This document shows, piece after piece, positions 1-5,754 of a stretch of DNA of 14,618 nucleotides; the first letter of the stretch is position 1, and every line of letters starts with the position of its first letter. Location: positions 1-14,618 of the forward strand of contig PEXD01000015.1 in the NCBI GenBank assembly GCA_002779235.1, given 5' to 3'. The translations under genes and the position numbers were made by a program. The stretch comes from Candidatus Woesearchaeota archaeon CG07_land_8_20_14_0_80_44_23. GTDB taxonomy: Archaea > Nanobdellota > Nanobdellia > Woesearchaeales > 0-14-0-80-44-23. Under the pieces are notes generated by a model, which worked only from the letters and a program-made list of their open reading frames with translations, had not been told where the DNA came from and ran no database searches.

Positions 1-1
1 C

Positions 2-154
2 GCTTTTCTGCATAAGAATTTAAGGGCACCGCTTTCTCATTTTCATCGGGTTCACTTGGATAAAAGCTTTGTTCTGCTTTTTTCAATAGATGAGGAAAGA
101 AAGACAATCATAATTGAAGGATATGCCCATCACGACGATGTTTACAAAAGATAA
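2..154 (+). CDS. RelE/ParE-superfamily toxin, C-terminal fragment (cut by window edge)
   Basis: Only the last 50 residues are present; the frame is open to the left edge and stops with TAA at 152-154. The fragment has the tail of a RelE-fold mRNA interferase: a basic strand (HKNLRAPLSHFHRVHLD), a hydrophobic strand (SFVLLFSIDEE), a second strand (KTIIIEGYAHHDD) and a final VYKR. The pattern 'R-V-H ... LLFSIDEE-KT ... HHDDVYKR' is typical of archaeal RelE-like toxins, which cleave mRNA on the ribosome or otherwise block growth until bound by an antitoxin. A small basic gene follows 17 bases downstream and may be its antitoxin. The N-terminus and any upstream antitoxin lie outside the window, so which partner belongs to it is open. 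The family call comes from motif pattern only. Confidence 0.65.
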   Translation, partial: AFLHKNLRAPLSHFHRVHLDKSFVLLFSIDEERKTIIIEGYAHHDDVYKR

Positions 155-171
155 GAGTAAGGTAATAAAAA

Positions 172-288
172 ATGAAAGAACAAGAAATGCGTCCAGAATT
201 CAAGAAAAAACTTCTTAGAATGAGCAAGGGAAAATCTACAAAGTTCTCAAGCATAGACCATCTTAGGAAAAAGATTGAAGAGAAATGA
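172..288 (+). CDS. 38-residue basic protein, candidate RelE-type antitoxin
   Basis: ATG at 172 is preceded by a Shine-Dalgarno-like TAAGGT at about 158-163 and the frame ends with TGA at 286-288. The protein is very short and charged: MKEQEMRPEFKKKLLRMS, then a Gly/Lys/Ser linker, then a predicted helix (SIDHLRKKIEEK). A 'RPEF-KKL-R-..' amphipathic helix followed by a short second helix resembles the minimal antitoxins found beside archaeal RelE toxins, which wrap around the toxin. If this is the partner, the order is toxin then antitoxin, the reverse of the usual relBE order. A T-rich run at 301-328 follows and could end the transcript. It could also be an unrelated small protein. Confidence 0.5.
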   Translation: MKEQEMRPEFKKKLLRMSKGKSTKFSSIDHLRKKIEEK

Positions 289-300
289 ATTAAGATACTC

Positions 301-328
301 TCTTATCTTTTTCTTCTGATTTTTCCGG
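301..328 (+). terminator. T-rich tract, possible archaeal terminator after the toxin/antitoxin genes
   Basis: Thirteen bases after the stop of the 38-residue gene the + strand carries three T-rich runs (TCTTATCTTTTTCTTCTGATTTTT). Archaeal transcription commonly ends at oligo-T stretches without a strong hairpin, and none is obvious here. The rest of 289-421 holds only a promoter and ribosome binding site for the next gene. Confidence 0.35.
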
Positions 329-380
329 AAATTATCACAGGACAGCCGGACTCTGGACTGGAAAGAGGTGCGCGCAGGGG

Positions 381-388
381 ATTTAAAG
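381..388 (+). promoter_or_regulatory. TATA-like box before the coupled small genes
   Basis: ATTTAAAG lies about 38 bases before the ATG at 422. Transcription starting about 25 bases downstream would give a short leader containing AGGTGA at 410-415, a ribosome binding site 6 bases before the ATG. Confidence 0.4.
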
Positions 389-421
389 CAGAGATATCTG
401 ATGTTGCCCAGGTGATTTATC

Positions 422-523
422 ATGAAAGAAAGCATAAAAAAATTATTGCTTGAATTAAAGGAATTCCAGACAGCAAAGGTGCGCATTAACGACAGGCGCT
501 TTGAGATAAGGAGGATTCTGTGA
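422..523 (+). CDS. 33-residue basic peptide, first gene of a coupled pair, function unknown
   Basis: The frame runs from ATG 422 to TGA 521-523 and has a well-placed AGGTGA ribosome binding site at 410-415. The peptide (MKESIKKLLLELKEFQ, then TAKVRINDRRFEIRRIL) would form an amphipathic helix followed by a basic, strand-like tail. Its stop codon overlaps the next start (TGATG at 521-525), so the two are probably translationally coupled. The strong AAGGAGGA that serves the next gene lies inside this frame. I recognise no family. The dedicated ribosome binding site and the stop/start overlap argue for a real gene despite the size. A toxin-antitoxin-like or other two-subunit arrangement is possible, without evidence. 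Confidence 0.5.
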   Translation: MKESIKKLLLELKEFQTAKVRINDRRFEIRRIL

Positions 524-765
524 TGTTCATAAGGATAGGAGAAAGGATTCTGGACTTTGACAGCTACAGGAAGCAGGTCTCTCTGATAAAGCGCTATGCA
601 GAGTCAGATATAGAGGCATTATTCGGAATGCAGGGGTTTGAACTTAGAAGAAAGGAGTCAAGGGAGGATTATGACAAGCTCTTTCTTGAGTTATACAATC
701 CAGAGCTGAAGATAAGGATTGTCTTTGAGATGGAAAGGGAGGAAGAAGATATTCTGGAAGAATAG
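523..765 (+). CDS. 80-residue acidic protein of unknown function, coupled to the upstream peptide
   Basis: I chose ATG 523, which overlaps the previous stop as TGATG and sits 8 bases after AGGAGG (509-514). A GTG at 520 in the same frame would add one residue. The protein starts MFIRIGERILDFDSYRKQ, continues with a predicted helix containing a YAESDIEALFG segment, then FELRRKESREDYDKLFLELY, a strand-like KIRIVFEMER and a very acidic end (EREEEDILEE). There is no signal peptide or membrane segment. No known family is recognised. The basic 33-residue upstream product and this acidic protein have complementary charge, which would suit a complex, but that is inference. A TATA-like sequence at 803-814 follows. 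Confidence 0.6.
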   Translation: MFIRIGERILDFDSYRKQVSLIKRYAESDIEALFGMQGFELRRKESREDYDKLFLELYNPELKIRIVFEMEREEEDILEE

Positions 766-802
766 ATTGAAAAGGGATTTTATCAAGAGAAACCGCTGAG
801 AA

Positions 803-814
803 AAATATTTAAAT
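803..814 (+). promoter_or_regulatory. Strong TATA-like element with no start codon at the expected distance
   Basis: AAATATTTAAAT is an almost ideal archaeal TATA box. Transcription would start near 835-840, about 90 bases before the ATG of the next gene. The resulting leader contains AAGGAGAG (859-866) with no ATG, GTG or TTG near it. It could drive a long leader, a small RNA between 835 and 930, or be fortuitous. Confidence 0.35.
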
Positions 815-898
815 GGAAAAATCTTTTATTTCCTGATTGCCTATTTTAAGATAACAAAAAGGAGAGAACATCCTTCAGATTGCGGAAATCATCAGAAG

Positions 899-907
899 TT
901 TTATAAG
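899..907 (+). promoter_or_regulatory. TATA box for the 161-residue gene (leaderless)
   Basis: TTTTATAAG is centred about 27 bases before ATG 930, and no ribosome binding site precedes that start. This spacing places the transcript start at or next to the A of the start codon. Confidence 0.5.
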
Positions 908-929
908 AATAAAAATCATTAATAACTAT

Positions 930-1415
930 ATGAAAGAAAAATCTGATAGTAGAAAGAATTTTGAAAATTTAAGAGAAATTCTAGAACAAATGAAAAATAA
1001 GAAGACAGGCTACAAATATGAAGGAAATATTCCGGCCAGCATTAGAGAGATAATGAGAATCTCTACAACAATTTTTAATTACACTGAAGTGGTCTTTGAA
1101 AATTTGGAAGAAATAATAATTAAGGACATAGTAAAAGATTTTGGTCTTGACTATGAGAAAAAAATAAGAACAATTGATATTGCTTGCGGACATTGTCCGA
1201 TAAAAGAAATATATAAGTGTGATGGAGAACCATCTAATGCTTCTACGATAACAAAACCGAAAAAATTCTGGGTTCCTTCTGTAATAGCAGATGTTGTCAA
1301 TAATTCAATCAGAATCTATGATACTAAAGAGGGTGTTGAAATAGGGGCAGAAATAATCAATCAATATTTGGAAAAAAGAAGCCATCCAAATGAGGTGTTA
1401 GAAGAGTACAATTAA
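930..1415 (+). CDS. 161-residue soluble protein of unknown function with a Cys-rich patch
   Basis: ATG 930 has a TATA element about 27 bases upstream and no ribosome binding site, which fits a leaderless mRNA. The N-terminal third is charged and helical (KNFENLREILEQMKNKK). A central helical region (residues about 36-75) is followed by IACGHCPIKEIYKCDG at residues about 84-99, a C-x2-C-x7-C arrangement that could bind a metal. The C-terminal part looks alpha/beta (FWVPSVIADVVNN, then TKEGVEIGAEIINQYLEKR). There is no signal peptide or membrane helix. I do not recognise the family. The AT-rich, AAA/ATA-rich codons differ from the more GC-rich neighbours such as the metal-transport operon, which hints at an accessory or acquired gene. 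It is isolated between a small plus-strand pair and the minus-strand nucS cluster. Confidence 0.65.
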   Translation: MKEKSDSRKNFENLREILEQMKNKKTGYKYEGNIPASIREIMRISTTIFNYTEVVFENLEEIIIKDIVKDFGLDYEKKIRTIDIACGHCPIKEIYKCDGEPSNASTITKPKKFWVPSVIADVVNNSIRIYDTKEGVEIGAEIINQYLEKRSHPNEVLEEYN

Positions 1416-1471
1416 CTATTTCAATATTATTACCGATATGTCTAAAAATTGAAAGTCGGAAAATTTTAGAG

Positions 1472-2242
1472 TTAATCATGATTTTTACTGTCTTTCTTAT
1501 CTGAAAAAAAATTGAGATTGCTCTGCTTCTTGTGAAATCGTTCCATATATTTCGGCGGGCTTATCTTCCTGTACTCAAACCCAAAGTCATGCAGCATTTT
1601 CTCTGCATTTGCCGAAATTTGAGGGGCTGCGAGTATTCCCCTCACCTTTTCCAGCCCCTTGCTCTTCCTGACCTTTTCAACATATCTTCTCAGCTGTGAA
1701 ACCGCCTTGAAGTCAGCTGAGTAGCGCTTTGCCTCAATCACAACAAGGACATTATTAGCATCATAGCCGAAGACATCAATAAAGCCGTATTTTGTGTGCT
1801 CCTCGCGAGAAAGCGGCTTGAAACCTTTTTCAATCAGCTCAGGATTCTCAAGAATCATGTCAGACATGTCCCTTTCAGAGCCCGTAATTATTATCTTCTG
1901 CCCATCTTCCAGCTTCTGGCGGGAAAAGGAATATATCTCCTCTATTTTTATGTCAAGGTACTCCTTTAATGGAAGATTTCTAACTCGCAGCATTAGGGAA
2001 TCCCCTTCAATGTCAAGGGCGTAGTCAGAATCTTCCTTCATCCAATTAACAGGAGCAGAGCCAGTGGGCTGGTGTATCAGCATGCTCTTGTCAGATTTTA
2101 TTAGAAGCATTCTATCACCTGACAAGAGCTGGCTTTCAGCCCTTCCGCTATAAACAATCTCGCACCTGGCGAAGATTGCCATGCTCTCGCACCTTGAGAG
2201 CGCATCATTAAACTCGCTTATGAATTCGTGGAAGCCAATCAT
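1472..2242 (-). CDS. nucS: NucS/EndoMS mismatch-specific endonuclease
   Basis: This 256-residue protein matches the family length and both domains. It cuts both strands at mismatched bases in non-canonical mismatch repair in archaea and Actinobacteria. The N-terminal DNA-binding/dimer domain shows CEIVYSGRAESQL (residues 27-39), GDRMLLIK and PVNW (64-67). The C-terminal RecB-like nuclease core shows GFIDVFGYD (Asp156) and VIEAKR (Glu170, Lys172), so the catalytic D-ExK set is intact, preceded by SERDMSDMILENPELIEKGF (122-141). Near the C-terminus QSNLNFF resembles a PCNA-interacting (PIP) box with its spacing shortened by one residue, in keeping with the known PCNA partnership. ATG 2242 sits about 28 bases from a TATA box, so it is probably leaderless. 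The gene lies 35 bases downstream of two tiny same-strand genes. Confidence 0.93.
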   Translation of the reverse strand: MIGFHEFISEFNDALSRCESMAIFARCEIVYSGRAESQLLSGDRMLLIKSDKSMLIHQPTGSAPVNWMKEDSDYALDIEGDSLMLRVRNLPLKEYLDIKIEEIYSFSRQKLEDGQKIIITGSERDMSDMILENPELIEKGFKPLSREEHTKYGFIDVFGYDANNVLVVIEAKRYSADFKAVSQLRRYVEKVRKSKGLEKVRGILAAPQISANAEKMLHDFGFEYRKISPPKYMERFHKKQSNLNFFSDKKDSKNHD

Positions 2243-2265
2243 TGAGAATGAGATTAAAGGAGGGA

Positions 2266-2275
2266 GAATTTAAAG
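2266..2275 (-). promoter_or_regulatory. TATA box for nucS
   Basis: The minus strand reads CTTTAAATTC, centred about 28 bases upstream of the nucS ATG with no ribosome binding site between, as expected for a leaderless archaeal transcript. It lies just beyond the stop of the preceding small gene. Confidence 0.5.
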
Positions 2276-2277
2276 TT

Positions 2278-2445
2278 TTACCCTGCAATGTGGAGGGCCT
2301 TTGCGCCTGTCCTGTTTTTCCTGAGTTTTATGCCATCATGATTGTCAAGAACTATGTCATAGCCCACAGGCACGTTCAGGAGCGGGAATTCGTCGTCAAG
2401 ATTGTTTATGAAGTCAATCTCCTCATCTGAAAGCTTTTTGGCCAT
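2278..2445 (-). CDS. 55-residue protein of unknown function
   Basis: I chose ATG 2445. It follows the upstream stop by two bases and has AGGTGA 4-5 bases before it; a start 30 bases further up at 2475 would overlap the previous gene for no benefit. The product begins MAKKLSDEEIDFINNLDDEFPLL, an acidic helix, followed by strand-like segments (PVGYDIVLDN, GIKLRKN) and ends TGAKALHIAG. It is soluble, with no known motif. Its tight spacing makes it part of a two-gene unit with the zinc-ribbon-like gene upstream. The nucS promoter starts immediately after its stop, so co-transcription into nucS is possible. No function can be assigned. Confidence 0.6.
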   Translation of the reverse strand: MAKKLSDEEIDFINNLDDEFPLLNVPVGYDIVLDNHDGIKLRKNRTGAKALHIAG

Positions 2446-2447
2446 TT

Positions 2448-2642
2448 TCACCTGAACTTCGGGCACTTCCTGCACTGCTCTGGGGCGTTTGCTCTGGGAT
2501 TTTTCTCGTCAATAGTTTCCGGGCAGTCGGGGAATGTGCCCCTGCAGTCGGGGAATTTTCCTGTCCTGGCGTCGAATTCCTTCTGCTCTGTAACCCATCT
2601 TGGAGTGCCGTGAGTCCTCTGCTTGTGAGTTTTTCTGCCCAT
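2448..2642 (-). CDS. 64-residue Cys-rich, probable zinc-binding small protein
   Basis: ATG 2642 is preceded by GAGGTGGAG (rc of 2647-2655), a strong ribosome binding site. The N-terminal half is basic and polar (MGRKTHKQRTHGTPRWV). The C-terminal half holds four cysteines in CRGTFPDC and CRKC (C-x6-C ... C-x2-C), a likely zinc ribbon or knuckle, ending KCPKFR. Such tiny ribbon proteins are common and mostly uncharacterised in archaea. A basic tail plus zinc knuckle often indicates nucleic-acid binding, but this is inference. It is followed two bases later by the 55-residue gene and then nucS on the same strand. Confidence 0.7.
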   Translation of the reverse strand: MGRKTHKQRTHGTPRWVTEQKEFDARTGKFPDCRGTFPDCPETIDEKNPRANAPEQCRKCPKFR

Positions 2643-2675
2643 AAATCTCCACCTCTGACTCCAAAAAACAGGTTG

Positions 2676-2686
2676 GTTATTAAATC
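2676..2686 (-). promoter_or_regulatory. TATA box for the Cys-rich gene
   Basis: The minus strand reads GATTTAATAAC about 39 bases upstream of ATG 2642. Initiation about 25 bases downstream would leave a short leader containing the GAGGTGGAG ribosome binding site. Confidence 0.4.
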
Positions 2687-2760
2687 TTTCTTTTTGGTGC
2701 TGATGGATTAAATTTTTGTTAGCCGCAGAGAATTTTTGAACGATTTTTTCTGGAGCATAG

Positions 2761-2770
2761 ATTTAAATAT
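2761..2770 (+). promoter_or_regulatory. TATA box of the metal-transport operon
   Basis: ATTTAAATAT is followed after about 25 bases by a probable start site near 2795. The leader of about 30 bases carries GGGGGTG at 2813-2819, the ribosome binding site for the TTG start at 2825. Confidence 0.5.
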
Positions 2771-2824
2771 TACTGAGATTTTTATCGGTTCCGTCGGAGA
2801 AGCATAAAAAAAGGGGGTGCAGAG

Positions 2825-4135
2825 TTGATATATCTCAGCCATCTTTTGAACAAGACAATAATTGATTCTAGGGAAAACAAAATAGGCACTCTCGAAGACC
2901 TGATAATCCTTGACGGCGAGAAATCTGCAGAGGTCGTGGCAATTGTCTGCAAGAACAGGGATGGGCTCTTCAGGATACCTATAAACCTCGTTGAGGTGAT
3001 AGAGCACATAATAAAGCTCTCTGTATCGAGAGAGAGGGCTTTGAATTTCGGCACTGTCCAGCCAGACGACCTACACCTTAAGTCGGCAATACTTGACAAG
3101 CAGCTGATAGACACAGATGGGCTTAAAGTGATAAGGGTGAATGATGTTGCGCTTTCAACAGTTGGCGGCAAATTCTGCGTAATTGGAGTGGATTCCGGAG
3201 TCAGGGGGCTGATGAGAAGGCTGGGGATAAATGACAGCATTTCAAAGGCACTGCTGAAGAGCAAGAACAGCGTGCCTAACATAATATCCTGGGAATTTGT
3301 CGCTCCCCTTGAGCCAGACTCCAAGCATCTGCGCCTGAAAATTGAGAGGAAAAGCATAAATTCCATGCACCCGGCAGACCTGGCAGAACTTATGGAGGAC
3401 CTGAGCAAGGAGGAGAGAGTGCTTGTGATGAAGTCCCTGGACACCAACATGGCTGCAGACGCCCTCGCAGAGGCAGAACCGCACATCCAGAAAGGCCTTG
3501 TTGAGGACATGAAGATAAAAAGGGTAACATCAATCCTGGACAAGATGACAGCAGACGAGATTGCAGACCTGCTGGCATTAACAAACGATAGCAAGAGAGA
3601 AGAAATTCTCTCAATTATGAAGCCTGAGATTGCGAAGCAGGTAAAAGAGATAATGAAGTACCCTGAGGACACTGCCGGAGCGCTAATGTCCACAGAGTTC
3701 ATATCCATACCCTGGCATATGACTGCAGAGCAGGCGATAAACAAGATACGAGAGCTGGCGCCGAGCCACTCAAAAATATATTATCTGTATGTTGTCAATG
3801 AAAAAGGCGAACTTGAGGGGGTGCTTTCCCTCAGGCAGCTGATAGTAGTGCAGCCCAACAAAAGGGTGTGCGACTTCATAAACACCCAAATAGCAAAAGT
3901 GGATGTCTCAACTCCAAAACAGCATATAGCAATGCTCTTCTCAAAATACAGCCTTCTTGCGCTGCCTGTGGTGGATGAGCACGGAATTCTGAAAGGAATC
4001 GTGACTGCTCATGACATAATTGAGAATGTAATGCCGGAGTCGTGGGCAAAGGGGCGTGTGAAAAGGAACAGGACAAAGAAGCCCACCCGCGAAGCATCAG
4101 ATAATTCTGGACAAGCAAATAAGAAAGAGAAGTGA
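2825..4135 (+). CDS. PRC-barrel / MgtE N-domain / tandem-CBS cytoplasmic metal-sensor protein
   Basis: The 436-residue soluble protein has four parts. Two PRC-barrel-like domains (residues about 3-80 and 84-160) each begin with a 'ligand-x-D-.-G-..-.-V' pattern (IIDSRENKIGTLEDL, LIDTDGLKVIRVND). An MgtE_N-type superhelical domain follows (about 172-285: MHPADLAELMEDLSKEERVLV ends in YPEDTAGALMSTEF). Then come two CBS domains (about 287-345 and 350-405; PVVDEHGILKGIVTAHDII). There is no MgtE membrane domain. In MgtE this N-CBS module is the Mg2+ sensor that closes the channel. Here the next gene, coupled through its stop codon, encodes an NRAMP-type transporter, so the protein is probably its cytoplasmic gate or regulator. 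The TTG start is supported by GGGGGTG six bases upstream and by the PRC domain beginning immediately. The lysine-rich tail after 405 looks disordered. Confidence 0.85.
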   Translation: MIYLSHLLNKTIIDSRENKIGTLEDLIILDGEKSAEVVAIVCKNRDGLFRIPINLVEVIEHIIKLSVSRERALNFGTVQPDDLHLKSAILDKQLIDTDGLKVIRVNDVALSTVGGKFCVIGVDSGVRGLMRRLGINDSISKALLKSKNSVPNIISWEFVAPLEPDSKHLRLKIERKSINSMHPADLAELMEDLSKEERVLVMKSLDTNMAADALAEAEPHIQKGLVEDMKIKRVTSILDKMTADEIADLLALTNDSKREEILSIMKPEIAKQVKEIMKYPEDTAGALMSTEFISIPWHMTAEQAINKIRELAPSHSKIYYLYVVNEKGELEGVLSLRQLIVVQPNKRVCDFINTQIAKVDVSTPKQHIAMLFSKYSLLALPVVDEHGILKGIVTAHDIIENVMPESWAKGRVKRNRTKKPTREASDNSGQANKKEK

Positions 4136-4137
4136 AA

Positions 4138-5394
4138 ATGGGCAGCATAAGATTCCAACTGCAGAGCAGGATGAAGCACCTTCTGCTTTTCTTCTCGCTG
4201 ATTGGCCCCGGGCTGATAACTGCCTTCGCAGACAATGATGCAGGAGGCGTTTCCACTTATTCTGTTGCAGGAGCAACCCTCGGCTACAACATTCTCTGGT
4301 CGCTGATACCTATAACAATCCTGCTGATAATAGTCCAGGAGATGTCTGCCAGGATGGGGATTGTTACAGGCAAGGGGCTTGCAGACCTCATCAGGGAAAC
4401 CTACGGCGTGCGGCTTACCCTCTTTCTTATGATAGGACTTTTCCTGGCAGACTTTGCAACAACAATCGCTGACTTTGCAGGAATAGCGGCTGTAGGAGAC
4501 CTTTTCAGCATACCAAGATTTTTTATTGTGTCAGTTTCAGCAGTGCTTCTTCTCCTTGTCATGATAAAGGGTAACTACAAGACAGCGGAGAAGGTGCTGT
4601 TTTTCATGATATTCTTTTATATTACCTATGTGATTGCCGGCTTCGTGGCAAAGCCGGACTGGGCTCTTGCGATAAAGTCAACATTCCTCCCGCATATCAG
4701 CTTCACGACAGAATATATTTACATACTTGTGGGAGTGATTGGCACGACAATAACCCCCTGGATGCAGTTCTACCTCCAGTCAGAGTATGTGGAAAAGGGG
4801 ATAAAAATAGAGAATTACAAGTATGCCAGGTCAGAGATAATAATAAGCTCAATAGTGAGCGACAGCGTCAGCTTCTTTATGATACTGGTTTGCGCAGCAA
4901 CCCTCTTCTATGCGGGAATAACTATAACATCTGCGCAGGAGGCGGCGCTCTCATTGCGCCCCCTGGCAGGCGAGTATGCCTACATTCTCTTCGGAATAGG
5001 GCTTTTCTTCACCTCTGCGCTTGGCGCAGTGCTGGTGCCTGTCTCAACTGCATTCTCAATCTGTGAAGGCATTGGCTTTGAGACGGGAATAAATAAGAGA
5101 TTCAGTGAGGCGCCAGTATTCTACTGGCTGATAATAATCCTTGTGGCAATAAGCGCAGGGCTGGTGCTGCTGCCCGGGCTTCCCCTGATAAAAGTCATGG
5201 TTTTCTCGCAGGTGTTTTCAGGAATGGTGCTGCCCTTCATAATGATTGCTACGCTGAAAATGATGAATGACAAGAAGATAATGGGGGAATACACAAACTC
5301 AAAGGCGTTCAACATATTTGCCTACGCAGGGGCATACCTTGTGATTGCGATGACAGCATTCCTTGTCTTCACATCAGTAAAAGGGTTTTTCTGA
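4138..5394 (+). CDS. NRAMP (SLC11)-type divalent metal transporter with non-canonical metal-site motifs
   Basis: This is a polytopic membrane protein of about 418 residues with roughly 11 hydrophobic helices, the NRAMP size. I prefer ATG 4138, two bases after the upstream stop; a GTG at 4132 overlapping that stop would add two residues. Helix 1 has GPGLITAFADNDAGGVSTYS where classical NRAMPs have a DPGN motif. Helix 6 has GTTITPWMQFYLQS where classical members have the M-P-H metal-binding motif, so the soft methionine ligand preceding Pro is a Thr. These changes recall the SLC11 branch that carries harder ions such as Mg2+ rather than Fe/Mn. Pairing with an MgtE-type Mg2+-sensing module points the same way. 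Substrate choice is inference; membership of the fold is well supported. Two T-runs after the stop (5400-5419) may end the transcript. Confidence 0.85.
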   Translation: MGSIRFQLQSRMKHLLLFFSLIGPGLITAFADNDAGGVSTYSVAGATLGYNILWSLIPITILLIIVQEMSARMGIVTGKGLADLIRETYGVRLTLFLMIGLFLADFATTIADFAGIAAVGDLFSIPRFFIVSVSAVLLLLVMIKGNYKTAEKVLFFMIFFYITYVIAGFVAKPDWALAIKSTFLPHISFTTEYIYILVGVIGTTITPWMQFYLQSEYVEKGIKIENYKYARSEIIISSIVSDSVSFFMILVCAATLFYAGITITSAQEAALSLRPLAGEYAYILFGIGLFFTSALGAVLVPVSTAFSICEGIGFETGINKRFSEAPVFYWLIIILVAISAGLVLLPGLPLIKVMVFSQVFSGMVLPFIMIATLKMMNDKKIMGEYTNSKAFNIFAYAGAYLVIAMTAFLVFTSVKGFF

Positions 5395-5410
5395 TTAAGT
5401 TTTTCATTAA

Positions 5411-5420
5411 GTTTTTATTT
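5411..5420 (+). promoter_or_regulatory. TATA-like box for the alkyltransferase gene
   Basis: GTTTTTATTT is centred about 26 bases before ATG 5442, with no ribosome binding site between, so a leaderless mRNA is likely. The same T-run may double as the terminator of the upstream transporter operon. Confidence 0.4.
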
Positions 5421-5441
5421 CCGCAATGATTTCAGCGCTGC

Positions 5442-5747
5442 ATGAAGGACTTCGCTTCAAGGGTTTACGGGCTGACAAAGAGAGTTCCGAGGGGAAAAGT
5501 AACAACATATGGGGAAATAGCACGGGCAATGCGCACAAAGGGCTGCAGGGCAGTTGGAAACGCCCTTCATAAGAATCCCACTCCTGTTATTGTGCCCTGC
5601 CACCGCGTTGTGAAATCAGACGGCTCAATCGGCGGGTTTGCCTTGGGAAAAAGAAAGAAAATAAAACTGCTGGAAAAAGAGAGAGTAAAAATAAGGAATG
5701 GCAGAATAATAAATTTTGAAAATAAGCTGTTCAAATTTAAAAGATAA
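5442..5747 (+). CDS. ogt: O6-alkylguanine-DNA alkyltransferase, catalytic domain only
   Basis: The enzyme removes alkyl groups from O6 of guanine onto its own cysteine, a single-turnover repair reaction in DNA. All key parts are visible: VPRGKVTTYGEIARAM (residues 15-30, with the flipping-loop Tyr23), the DNA-binding helix CRAVGNALHKNP with the arginine finger Arg36, the active site PCHRVV with Cys53, and GGFALG (64-69). An intact Cys separates it from alkyltransferase-like proteins, which have Trp there. At 101 residues it lacks the N-terminal domain of typical 150-200-residue Ogt/MGMT proteins and begins directly at the catalytic domain. The ATG has a TATA-like run about 26 bases upstream. 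Its end converges on tfb with only 7 bases between the stop codons. Confidence 0.9.
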   Translation: MKDFASRVYGLTKRVPRGKVTTYGEIARAMRTKGCRAVGNALHKNPTPVIVPCHRVVKSDGSIGGFALGKRKKIKLLEKERVKIRNGRIINFENKLFKFKR

Positions 5748-5754
5748 AAAAAGT

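Noticed and set aside
2446..2475. Earlier ATG (2475) for the 55-residue protein
   Set aside because: It overlaps the upstream gene by 28 bases, whereas ATG 2445 has AGGTGA just before it and sits two bases after the upstream stop.
2782..3744. Long minus-strand open frame (320 codons) opposite the PRC-MgtE_N-CBS gene
   Set aside because: It has a Ser/Ile-rich, low-complexity composition with no domain pattern and mirrors a clearly conserved gene on the + strand; it is an antisense shadow.
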